From an uncultured SAR116 cluster alpha proteobacterium (GTDB lineage: Bacteria > Pseudomonadota > Alphaproteobacteria > Puniceispirillales > Marisalimonadaceae): 64,000 nucleotides of DNA. The DNA lies in the NCBI GenBank assembly GCA_902578805.1, contig CACHEH010000001.1, positions 1 to 64,000 of the forward strand. The letters are read 5' to 3'. Each line of letters opens with the position of its first letter. Within the stretch, counting starts at the first letter, position 1. Made by a program: the position numbers and the translations under genes. Positions 55,663 through 63,291 of the stretch are shown one piece after another. Below the pieces are notes generated by a model. The model was not told the DNA's origin, made no database searches, and was given only the letters and a program-made list of their open reading frames with translations.

Positions 55663-56580
55663 TTAAGTTTTTCCAAATAATCCAGATGGCTTAATTATAA
55701 GTATTAAAGCCATCAGTATATAAATTAGCATTGAACCAATTGAAGAACCAACTGAGGTAGCGTTTGCTGGTTCCATAAAAATTTTTAAAAGCTCGGGTAA
55801 AAAAATTCTACCAATTGTGTCTGTTACCCCTACTAAAATAGATCCAATTAGTGCACCTTTTATTGAGCCAATTCCTCCAATTACTATTACTACAAAAGCT
55901 AAAATTAAAATAGGTTCACCCATTCCAACTTCAACTGATTGAATAGCTCCTATCATCGCTCCAGCTAAACCAGCTAAGGAAGCCCCCAGTGCAAATACGA
56001 TGGTATAAAGTTTTGATATATCAACACCTAGTGCTGATATCATCTGGCGATCATTTTGACCTGCTCTTATTCGAACACCTAAACGTGTCTTTGTTATGAG
56101 GATATAAAGCCCAGTGGCTATCAAAAGACCCATAAATATTATGAACAATCGATATTTAGAGTAAATAATATCATCTAAAATTGGTAAAGTACCATTAAGA
56201 TTTTCTGGAATATCTAAATATAAAGGAAAAGCTCCAAAACACCATCTAACACCTTCAGATAACAATAAAATTAATGCAAATGTAGCTAAAACTTGATCTA
56301 GGTGATCTCTTCTATATAAACGTCTAATAATTAAAATTTCTATTAACACTCCTGCAATCGCAGCACCTGACAAGCTTGCTAATAATGCAAGCCAGAAAGA
56401 ACCTGTTAAGCCTGCTATCAAAGCAGCACTAAAAGCTCCAATCATATAAAAAGATCCATGAGCTAAATTAATTAGACCCATAACTCCAAAAATAAGAGTT
56501 AGACCAGCTGACATAAGAAACAACATAGTTCCAAATTGTATGCCGTTTAATAATTGTTCAAAAAATAGTATAGATGTCAT
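55663..56580 (-). CDS. livH: Branched-chain amino-acid ABC transporter permease LivH
   Basis: A 305-residue permease with about eight transmembrane helices. It carries LLNGIQFGTMLFLMSAGLTL near the N-terminus, GVMGLINLAHGSFYMIGAF (about 33-51), and a late VVIGGIGSIKGALIGS loop that contacts the ATPases. The order livK-livH-livM-livG-livF is standard. A strong stem-loop separates it from livK. Confidence 0.92.
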   Translation of the reverse strand: MTSILFFEQLLNGIQFGTMLFLMSAGLTLIFGVMGLINLAHGSFYMIGAFSAALIAGLTGSFWLALLASLSGAAIAGVLIEILIIRRLYRRDHLDQVLATFALILLLSEGVRWCFGAFPLYLDIPENLNGTLPILDDIIYSKYRLFIIFMGLLIATGLYILITKTRLGVRIRAGQNDRQMISALGVDISKLYTIVFALGASLAGLAGAMIGAIQSVEVGMGEPILILAFVVIVIGGIGSIKGALIGSILVGVTDTIGRIFLPELLKIFMEPANATSVGSSIGSMLIYILMALILIIKPSGLFGKT

Positions 56581-56596
56581 TTATAAATAATTTAGG

Positions 56597-56627
56597 AATA
56601 GGTGATTTCTATTAGAAATCACCTATT
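56597..56627 (-). promoter_or_regulatory. Perfect 13-bp stem-loop between livK and livH
   Basis: AATAGGTGATTTC (56597-56609) and GAAATCACCTATT (56615-56627) form a perfect 13-bp inverted repeat with a five-base loop, between the livK stop and the livH start on the minus strand. No T run follows in the direction of transcription, so it is more likely an mRNA-stabilising or partial-stop hairpin that keeps the binding-protein message more abundant than the permease message. Confidence 0.75.
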
Positions 56628-56633
56628 AAGTTT

Positions 56634-57770
56634 TTACATCTTACATTCAGAAACATAAGCGTTCGAATGATCCTTTAATCCAACTGAAACAATCTTATTA
56701 GTAAGGATTTCACCTTGCTTAATTACTTCACGAACATAAATATCCTGAATAGGATGATGATTTTTATCAAAACTAAATTTACCTCTTGTTGATGAAAAAT
56801 CAGCTTTTCTGAGGGCATCTCTAAATTTATCTTTATCTTTAACTTTAGCTTTTGACATTGCTGAAATTAAAAGTTTACCTGTATCATAGCCTTGAGAGGC
56901 ATATAAAGAAGGTAGCCTTCCATATTCAGATTGAAAATCTTTCACAAACTTTTTGTTTGCGTTATTGTCAATATCTTTTGACCACTGAGACGTGTTTTTA
57001 ACACCAAGTGCTGCATCACCTACAGCTTTAAGAATACCTTGGTCAAATGAAAAAGCTGGACCAACGACTGGCAGTTTAATTCCAGATTGTGAAAATTGCT
57101 TCATAAAGCCAATACCCATTCCGCCTGGGAGAAAAAAGAATACACTATCAGCACCTGATGCTCTTATTTGTGCTATTTCTGCTGCATAATCTTTTTGACC
57201 TAGTTTTGTATAAATTTCACCCGCTAAGCTTCCTTTAAAATATCTTTTATATCCAGTTAATGCATCCTTACCAGCAGGATAGTTTGGAGCTAGTATAAAT
57301 GAATTTTTAAATCCAGCAGAGTTAGCATAACCTCCTGCTGCTTCATGTAAATTGTCATTTTGCCAGGCAACATTAAAATAATTCTTATGACATCCTTTAC
57401 CTGCTAATTTTGATGGACCAGCATTTGGTGACAAATAAAATTTACCTTGATTTACAGTAGCTGGCACAACAGCCATTGCTAAGTTTGACCAGATTATTCC
57501 AGTTAACACATCGACTTTATCAGATTGTATCATTTTATCAGCCAACTGAACTGCAATGTCAGGTTTACGCTGATCGTCTTTTGTAATTACAGAAATATTT
57601 TTATTTCCTTTCACAGCTAGCATAAAGCCATCTCTGACATCAATTCCTAAACCAGATCCACCACCTGATAATGTGGTTATCATACCAACTTTTACCTTGT
57701 GACCATCTGCAAATGACGACGCAGACCCCATTATCAATAGAGCCGCTAATGTTGTTGTAAACTTTTTCAT
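56634..57770 (-). CDS. livK: ABC transporter substrate-binding protein, LivK-like
   Basis: A 378-residue periplasmic binding protein with a signal peptide (KKFTTTLAALLIMGSASSFA). The two-lobe Peripla_BP_6 pattern is seen in VGMITTLSGGGSGLGIDVRDGF (given here as a continuous but known family block, about 25-45), VDVLTGIIWSNLA and a YASQGYDTGKLL segment. A cysteine pair may form a disulfide (GKGCHKN and the C-terminal C). The ligand could be leucine-type amino acids, amides or other small organics. It is first in the liv operon; the strong inverted repeat follows. Confidence 0.88.
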   Translation of the reverse strand: MKKFTTTLAALLIMGSASSFADGHKVKVGMITTLSGGGSGLGIDVRDGFMLAVKGNKNISVITKDDQRKPDIAVQLADKMIQSDKVDVLTGIIWSNLAMAVVPATVNQGKFYLSPNAGPSKLAGKGCHKNYFNVAWQNDNLHEAAGGYANSAGFKNSFILAPNYPAGKDALTGYKRYFKGSLAGEIYTKLGQKDYAAEIAQIRASGADSVFFFLPGGMGIGFMKQFSQSGIKLPVVGPAFSFDQGILKAVGDAALGVKNTSQWSKDIDNNANKKFVKDFQSEYGRLPSLYASQGYDTGKLLISAMSKAKVKDKDKFRDALRKADFSSTRGKFSFDKNHHPIQDIYVREVIKQGEILTNKIVSVGLKDHSNAYVSECKM

Positions 57771-57860
57771 ATTTAATCCCCTAATAAACCTTTAATTAAG
57801 AATCAGGAGTATATAACAATTTGTTCAAAGGCAAAGTATAAAAATTAATTGTTGATAAGG

Positions 57861-58052
57861 TTAAAAATCTATTTCAATACCATTAATAGTGAAAGTTTTT
57901 CCATTAAAACCTTGATCCATTTTTTCAATATCTGTCATATTTTCGCTATCAACTCTTTTGTATGGATTTTTTTTCATCTGTTCTAACCGAGTTTCTTTTT
58001 TCTCAGAAAAACTGTTCTGTTTAGATTTTAAATTTTTTATCCATTTAATCAT
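57861..58052 (-). CDS. Small hypothetical protein
   Basis: A 63-residue, highly charged, soluble protein (many K, E, N) ending in FTINGIEIDF. I recognise no family. It sits five bases downstream of the DCC-family gene and 90 bases upstream of livK on the same strand, and may be the last gene of a coq7-DCC transcript. The ATG has no strong ribosome site. Function unknown. Confidence 0.5.
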   Translation of the reverse strand: MIKWIKNLKSKQNSFSEKKETRLEQMKKNPYKRVDSENMTDIEKMDQGFNGKTFTINGIEIDF

Positions 58053-58057
58053 TTATT

Positions 58058-58435
58058 TTAAATAACCTTCCGACTAGCCATTTGACAATGTGAAAGCTTT
58101 TTAAACCTGTAATTAGCGAACAATTTATATGTTATTTTAGAAATTGAGTATATTAAAGGCGCTCTTACCAAAACAGATAAAATTTTCCAATGCTTAAGTT
58201 GACCCCATATTAAAATAAAAGCGTCTACACCAATTTTCAAATTAGATTTTTGGTCGGTTGCATGTAAATACATTAAAGCGTCATATTGGGAAACGTGAAG
58301 CTCCTTCAATTTTTCTGGATTTGAAGCTATATCATGCCATTCAAAAATATTTTTTGGAGCTATTCTTTTGTAATAATTAATTTCTTTACTACATAGCCCA
58401 CATTTTCCATCATAAAAAACTTTAGTTAATTTCAT
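58058..58435 (-). CDS. DCC-family (DUF393) thiol-disulfide oxidoreductase-like protein
   Basis: A 125-residue protein with the family hallmark VFYDGKCGLCSKEI (D-G-x-C-x-x-C near residues 9-15), followed by YYKRI, SQYDALMYLH and DAFILIWGQL segments, as in other DCC proteins. The C-x-x-C suggests a thioredoxin-like fold; in vivo role unknown. It lies 11 bases downstream of coq7 on the same strand. Confidence 0.85.
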   Translation of the reverse strand: MKLTKVFYDGKCGLCSKEINYYKRIAPKNIFEWHDIASNPEKLKELHVSQYDALMYLHATDQKSNLKIGVDAFILIWGQLKHWKILSVLVRAPLIYSISKITYKLFANYRFKKLSHCQMASRKVI

Positions 58436-58446
58436 AATTATTAAAC

Positions 58447-59010
58447 CTAATATTGTTTTGAAATATTTACTGCAAGACTAGAACCAGATCCAATTAAATT
58501 TGACCAAGATCTCTCAAAACTAGTATTCTTATCATTTCCCTTTTGGAGTTGTGCATCCACTTGATGTTCTACTTCTTCATCACAACATTTTTCTAACACT
58601 CTAAGTAGTTCAAAAGAAGTAGAGTTTTTATATAAAAAATCAATTTGTTCTTTGTAATGTTCTTCTACAAAAGTTTCCACTGATTGAATTGTTACACAAA
58701 AAAATCTATAGCCCAATAATGCAGAAAAAAATCCTAGACCAAATCCTAGTATTCTCCACAAAATTAAGAGTTTACTGTGAATGTTTTTAGGTAAGATATG
58801 GCTCATCACAATTAAGTGATTCTTTTCAGTTTCATAATGTTCTTTGGTCATATCCTGAATCTTTTTATTCCAAAATATACATTTAGCACCCATATAGATC
58901 CAAACTGCGCCTGTTTCTCCAGCATGATTGGATCTCATCCAATCTAACATAGAACTAGGAACATTAATATTAGAAGCATTGTACTTTTTTATGATATTAG
59001 AGTCTGGCAT
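58447..59010 (-). CDS. coq7: Demethoxyubiquinone hydroxylase (COQ7)
   Basis: A 187-residue diiron hydroxylase. Iron ligands are visible as E in NHAGETGAVWIYMG (about 28-41), E and H in HYETEKNHL (about 58-66), E in VETFVEEHY and the final CDEEVEHQ. It hydroxylates 2-polyprenyl-3-methyl-6-methoxy-benzoquinol in ubiquinone synthesis. The short COQ7 form is the alphaproteobacterial and mitochondrial type. It heads a small minus-strand unit with the DCC gene. Confidence 0.92.
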   Translation of the reverse strand: MPDSNIIKKYNASNINVPSSMLDWMRSNHAGETGAVWIYMGAKCIFWNKKIQDMTKEHYETEKNHLIVMSHILPKNIHSKLLILWRILGFGLGFFSALLGYRFFCVTIQSVETFVEEHYKEQIDFLYKNSTSFELLRVLEKCCDEEVEHQVDAQLQKGNDKNTSFERSWSNLIGSGSSLAVNISKQY

Positions 59011-59158
59011 TATTTTGATTTTAAATATTGGTTCTATTTATTTAAAATTAATTTAAGAATTTTCAATATATTACAAGCTTTATTTTGATTTTTTATTTTC
59101 TCATAGAATATGGATGGCACATTAATTGCAGATTTAATCTAATTCTAAGGAGTTAAAT

Positions 59159-59326
59159 TTGGAACCGTTATCAATATTTTCTGTAATTTTTCAATTAGCT
59201 ACAGCTACACCAAACATTTCTAAAGTATTTATGAAAGAAGAAAGCTCGGATCTTACAAGAACACAAGTTATTGAATTTTATAGATCTAATATGAGTTCAA
59301 ATTTTCAAGATAAACCTGATAATTAA
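59159..59326 (+). CDS. Small protein of 55 residues with strong ribosome site and TTG start
   Basis: AAGGAG at 59147-59152 lies seven bases before a TTG at 59159 that opens a frame of 55 residues ending with TAA at 59324-59326. The product begins (M)EPLSIFSVIFQLATATPN and continues with ISKVFMKEESSDLTRTQVIEFYRS, a mildly hydrophobic first part and a charged second part. I do not recognise it. The near-perfect ribosome site and sensible spacing argue that it is real. It lies between the divergent coq7 unit and tctC. Confidence 0.6.
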   Translation: MEPLSIFSVIFQLATATPNISKVFMKEESSDLTRTQVIEFYRSNMSSNFQDKPDN

Positions 59327-59441
59327 ATTCATCTTTTAACTATTAACAAATTCATCATTTAACTCTTGTAGTGCTTGACTCGTAATTTTAATTCGTAATA
59401 ATCAAACTATTCATTTAGTAAGTAATTTGAAATTTCTAAGT

Positions 59442-59450
59442 TGCTATAAT
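59442..59450 (+). promoter_or_regulatory. Extended -10 promoter for tctC
   Basis: TGCTATAAT at 59442-59450 is a full extended -10 (TGn plus TATAAT). A start about seven bases downstream would give a leader of about 90 bases before the tctC ATG. The -35 region is weak (TTGAAA at 59428-59433 is too close), as extended -10 promoters allow. Confidence 0.5.
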
Positions 59451-59461
59451 GTTGAATGGGG

Positions 59462-59525
59462 TTGAGTATTTAATTACTCAAGACAATACTATTTTTTAAT
59501 GGTATTTCACGCCAGCATTAGCTGG
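59462..59525 (+). promoter_or_regulatory. Two hairpins in the tctC leader
   Basis: TTGAGTA (59462-59468) pairs with TACTCAA (59475-59481) around six bases, and CCAGC (59512-59516) pairs with GCTGG (59521-59525) around four bases. Both lie between the predicted start of transcription and the strong ribosome site CGGAGGAA (59536-59543). They could stabilise the abundant binding-protein mRNA or sense a ligand; no known riboswitch class is recognised. Confidence 0.4.
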
Positions 59526-59548
59526 ATAATCATTACGGAGGAAAATAA

Positions 59549-60526
59549 ATGATTAAATCTAAAACACTTTTTAAAGTTGGAACTGGTCTGGCTGCAATAG
59601 TATCAGCTATTGCTTTCACTACTACTCCTACTCTAGCTTCAAAGAAGCCTGCGATTGAAGTTGTTACTCATGCGGGAGCTGGCGGAGGAACCGACGTCAA
59701 CTCAAGAATGATGATGCTTCGTTCAAGAAGAACTCTTAAGCAAGATATGGTTGTTGTTAATAAAAGAGGTGGCGGTGGTGCAGCTGCAATGAATTATTTC
59801 ATGACCAGACCTGCCGATGGCAATACAATCTTAACATTTACTGTTGGTCATGCAATCACAATGGCAATGGGTAAAACAAAGTTAAAAGTTGAGGATATGG
59901 CACCAATTTCAAGAGGTACTAATGATCCACAAATTTTAATGGTTAATTGTAAGAAAAGTCCTTATAAAACACCTGAAGATTTTGTTGCTGGTATGAAAAA
60001 AGGCGATAAAATTACTTTTGGTGGCACACACACTGGTACTATTGACCATATAACTGTTTTTTTATGGGCTAAGAGACTTGGCCAAAAAATGCCAAAATAC
60101 ATTCCTTACAAAGGTGGTGGAGAATTAGCTACAAGACTAGTTGCTGGTGAAGTTGATGTAGGAACATTAAACTTATCTGAAGCTGCAGCACCTGTTGAGG
60201 CTGGAGATATTTGTCCACTTGTTATTTTAGCAGAAAACGGAATGGCTCCAATTCCAAAAGCGAAGACAGCTAAAGAATTGGGCATTGACCTTGTTTTATC
60301 TACAACTAGAGGATTTGTAACACATGCTGGTGTAGATAAGGCTAGAGTTGCTGAAATGGAAAAAGGTATTCAAAAAGCTATGAAACATTCAATGTACCAG
60401 GCTTACCTAGCTAACTCAGGATTGGATAGTACATCCCCACAGCCATCAGGTCCATGGGGTAAGCAAATTGCATTTATGGTAGGTGAGTTCGGTCCTGCCT
60501 TAAAAGAAATGGGCTTATTAAAATAA
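59549..60526 (+). CDS. tctC: TTT-family substrate-binding protein (TctC-like)
   Basis: A 325-residue periplasmic protein with a signal peptide ending near TPTLASKK. It has the TctC-like order: AGAGGGTDVNSRMM (about 44-57), NKRGGGGAAAMNYF, an ADGNTIL segment, GGTHTGTIDHI, YKGGGELATRLVAGEVDVG (about 188-206) and a late GLDSTSPQPSG. These proteins bind carboxylates and deliver them to the TctAB membrane part. The ligand (tricarboxylate, dicarboxylate, aromatic acid) cannot be told. GGAGGAAAATAA before the ATG is a strong ribosome site. Confidence 0.9.
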   Translation: MIKSKTLFKVGTGLAAIVSAIAFTTTPTLASKKPAIEVVTHAGAGGGTDVNSRMMMLRSRRTLKQDMVVVNKRGGGGAAAMNYFMTRPADGNTILTFTVGHAITMAMGKTKLKVEDMAPISRGTNDPQILMVNCKKSPYKTPEDFVAGMKKGDKITFGGTHTGTIDHITVFLWAKRLGQKMPKYIPYKGGGELATRLVAGEVDVGTLNLSEAAAPVEAGDICPLVILAENGMAPIPKAKTAKELGIDLVLSTTRGFVTHAGVDKARVAEMEKGIQKAMKHSMYQAYLANSGLDSTSPQPSGPWGKQIAFMVGEFGPALKEMGLLK

Positions 60527-60543
60527 AAATAGAAAAAGAAGAT

Positions 60544-60571
60544 AAAGACCTCTCAAATATGAGGGGTCTTT
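60544..60571 (+). terminator. Intra-operon terminator-like hairpin after tctC
   Basis: AAAGACC (60544-60550) pairs with GGTCTTT (60565-60571), extended inside by CTC/GAG and one T-G pair, around a six-base loop, 11 bases before the tctB start. A short T run is part of the stem end. It would let most transcripts stop after tctC, giving excess binding protein over the permease, a common arrangement in such operons. Confidence 0.7.
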
Positions 60572-60581
60572 AATAAAAATT

Positions 60582-61040
60582 ATGAAAAACATCTATTTAG
60601 TTCCATTAATATTATCCATTTTTTCGCTAGCAGTTATTGCAATTGCCTTACAGCTTGATACGTCACCTGAAATGATTGTGGGTGATAGCATGCAGGCTAG
60701 ATCATTCCCGATATTTTTGATGATTTTGAAATTGATTTTAATCGGAATTTTGAGTTTTCAATTTTATAAAAATAATCCAAAGCCTATAGCTTTAGAGAAA
60801 TATCATACTTGGGGAAGTATGTTTTTATTTCTGCTATTTTATTTGTTAACTGTTTATACAGACATGTTTATTGGAATTTTTGTTGTAATTTTTTTGATGA
60901 GCATTTTATGGGGTGAGAGAAGGATTTGGGTTGCTTTTTTGACCGCTACAATAACTCCTGGATTGGTTTTTTTGTTATTTGACTATGTTTTAAAAATCAG
61001 ATTTCCACGGGGTATATTAATGAATTTATACTATGGATAG
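60582..61040 (+). CDS. tctB: TTT-family small permease subunit (TctB-like)
   Basis: A 152-residue membrane protein with four hydrophobic segments (about 6-24, 42-60, 78-98 and 100-140) and the TctB-like FPIFLMILKLILIG near residue 41. Together with TctA it forms the membrane part of the tripartite tricarboxylate transporter, driven by an ion gradient. It starts 11 bases after the tctC hairpin and is followed 11 bases later by tctA. Confidence 0.85.
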   Translation: MKNIYLVPLILSIFSLAVIAIALQLDTSPEMIVGDSMQARSFPIFLMILKLILIGILSFQFYKNNPKPIALEKYHTWGSMFLFLLFYLLTVYTDMFIGIFVVIFLMSILWGERRIWVAFLTATITPGLVFLLFDYVLKIRFPRGILMNLYYG

Positions 61041-61051
61041 GAAAAGCGTCT

Positions 61052-62536
61052 ATGTTTGAGCAAGCAATATCTGCAATGGCATCCGTTATAGTGGATCCTT
61101 ATCTCTTAGGATTGATCTTTGCGACTACAATATTAGGCGTTATAATTGGAGTTCTCCCAGGATTAGGCGCAACTACTGGCGCAGCTTTACTTCTACCATT
61201 TACATTAACTATGGATCCTGTCCATGCTATTGCTGTCCTTGCTACTATTTATGTGTCTGCAACTTTTGCAGGATCAATTACAGCAATATTGATCAATACT
61301 CCCGGTACATCTGCAGCAGCAGCAACTACTTTTGATGGATATCCACTAGCACAAAAAGGTGAAGCAGGGAGGGCCCTTGGTATTGCTGTCATTTCAAGTA
61401 CAGTTGGGGGTATATTCTCTGTTCTAATTTTATGTTTTGCTGCTCCATTATTAGCAAGGGTTGCTTACGAGTTTAGATCACCAGAGTATTTTGCTTTAAC
61501 AGTTTTTGGGTTGTCGATGCTAGCTAGTATTAGTGCAGGTGGAGCTGTTAAAAATCTTATTGGAGGAATATTTGGAGTTTGGCTTTCAACTATAGGCGCT
61601 GAACGTGTTACAGGAATTGAAAGATTTATGTTTGGTAATTATGAATTGTATGAGGGTCTACACTTTGTACCAATATTTATTGGACTTTTTGCTATATCTG
61701 AATTGTTAGTTCAATCTAAAACTGTTGATAAGATCATTAAAACAGTCAGCATGAAAGCTGTAAAACTTCCAACCTTAGAAGATTATAAAAAGATTTGGAA
61801 AACAATACTTAGATCGTGTGGTATTGGGACGTTTATAGGTGTCTTACCAGCTGAGGGTGCAACTGTTGCATCAATGATTGGTTATTCAGAAGCAAGAAGA
61901 TGGTCAAAAAATAAGAAGGAGTTTGGAAAAGGGTCTATTGAGGGTATTGCCGGTGCTGAGGCTGCAAACAATGCAGCAACTGGTGGGGCTATGGTACCTA
62001 CAATGGTTCTAGGCATACCCGGAAGTGGCACAACTGCAATTATACTTGTTGGACTTATGGTACATGGTCTTAGACCTGGTGTTTATTTATTTACCGAACA
62101 AGTAGAAAAAGTTTATCAAATTTTTGGCTCAATGTTTGTTGCAAATGTGATGTTTATGTTGATGGGGCTCTATGCTGCTAAATTGTTTGCTAGAGTTTCC
62201 TTAGTTCCAACACAGATTTTATGGCCTATAGTTTTTGCTTTGTCAGTGATTGGTGCATATGCATTCCAAGGTCAACTCTTAGATGTTTGGTTAGCATTAA
62301 TTTTTGGAGTTATTGGTTTTTTTGCAAGAAGACATGGATTTTCTGTTGCTCCAATTGCTGTCGGTCTTATTTTAGGAGAAATGGTAGAAACTAATTTACA
62401 ACATTCACTTAAAATGTTTGATGGAGCTTGGTGGATGATACTTACCCAACCTCTTGCACTTATGTTTTTAGTATTTGCCTTTTTAGGTTTATGTGGACCT
62501 ATGATTTTTTCATGGATAACTAAGCAAAAAGATTAA
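61052..62536 (+). CDS. tctA: TTT-family large permease subunit (TctA-like)
   Basis: A 494-residue protein with about twelve transmembrane helices. Family landmarks are GVLPGLGATTGAALLLPFT (about 32-50), ILINTPGTSAAAATTFDGYPLAQ, GVLPAEGATVASMIGYSEARR in the second half and NNAATGGAMVPTMVLGIPGSGTTAI split by the usual loop. The two PGLG/PAEG repeats form the transport core. It overlaps the convergent permease gene by 17 bases. Confidence 0.93.
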   Translation: MFEQAISAMASVIVDPYLLGLIFATTILGVIIGVLPGLGATTGAALLLPFTLTMDPVHAIAVLATIYVSATFAGSITAILINTPGTSAAAATTFDGYPLAQKGEAGRALGIAVISSTVGGIFSVLILCFAAPLLARVAYEFRSPEYFALTVFGLSMLASISAGGAVKNLIGGIFGVWLSTIGAERVTGIERFMFGNYELYEGLHFVPIFIGLFAISELLVQSKTVDKIIKTVSMKAVKLPTLEDYKKIWKTILRSCGIGTFIGVLPAEGATVASMIGYSEARRWSKNKKEFGKGSIEGIAGAEAANNAATGGAMVPTMVLGIPGSGTTAIILVGLMVHGLRPGVYLFTEQVEKVYQIFGSMFVANVMFMLMGLYAAKLFARVSLVPTQILWPIVFALSVIGAYAFQGQLLDVWLALIFGVIGFFARRHGFSVAPIAVGLILGEMVETNLQHSLKMFDGAWWMILTQPLALMFLVFAFLGLCGPMIFSWITKQKD

Positions 62537-63290
62537 GATTATATAAAGCTCTACTCATAATAATTGCATTCCATAGAAGATATAAAGCAATAACTGTAAG
62601 AATTGTGTTTAAAATTAATTTAAAATATTTACTTCCATATTTCACTAGAATTTTTTTTCCTAAAATAGTGCCTGCTAATCCACTAATTATCATTAAAAAA
62701 ATAAGTAAAAAATATTCAGAGTAAGAAAAACCTACAAAACCAAATACCAGCACTTTGATCAAATGTTGTATAGACATCAATGCTGAATGTGTTGCCAAAT
62801 GTCTTACTGGTTCAAGATCTAGTGTTTTCACAATTCCTGCAACTAAGGTTCCTGATGCTCCAAAAAACATTGTCATGAAACCTGAAAACGTACCACCAAT
62901 TGTTATTTGCTTTGATCCAATAATTGGAATTTTGCCATATACTGACCATAATATAAATATTGATATTGATAGCTGAAGCAACCAAGCATCTATTTGAATA
63001 AAAATGGAACCTCCACATATAGAGCCAATAACAGTCCCAACAGTAAATGGAATTAAAGTATCCCTTTTGATGTCTTTGAAAAAAATTATTGTTCTTCCAA
63101 GATTAGAACCTATTTGAACAATGCCATGTATTGGTAATAACGCAACAGGTGGTAGTTTGATAGCTAATAATCCTAATAAGATTGCTCCTCCTCCAATCCC
63201 AAAAGCTGAAGTAATAAATGAAGTAGCCATACTAGAAAAAATTAAAAAATATGCTGTTAGGGTTGAAATTGATTCAGGAAACTCCAACAT
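62520..63290 (-). CDS. TauE/SafE-family sulfite/anion exporter
   Basis: A 256-residue membrane protein with about eight hydrophobic segments in two inverted halves. Landmarks are ATSFITSAFGIGGGAILLGLL (about 22-42) and GFMTMFFGASGTLVAGI (about 137-153), the paired G-rich signatures of TauE/SafE. Members export sulfite, sulfoacetate or other organic anions. It starts one base after the thiamine-diphosphate enzyme gene on the same strand, so translation is coupled and the exporter may remove a product of that enzyme. Confidence 0.87.
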   Translation of the reverse strand: MLEFPESISTLTAYFLIFSSMATSFITSAFGIGGGAILLGLLAIKLPPVALLPIHGIVQIGSNLGRTIIFFKDIKRDTLIPFTVGTVIGSICGGSIFIQIDAWLLQLSISIFILWSVYGKIPIIGSKQITIGGTFSGFMTMFFGASGTLVAGIVKTLDLEPVRHLATHSALMSIQHLIKVLVFGFVGFSYSEYFLLIFLMIISGLAGTILGKKILVKYGSKYFKLILNTILTVIALYLLWNAIIMSRALYNLNLFA

Positions 63291-63291
63291 G

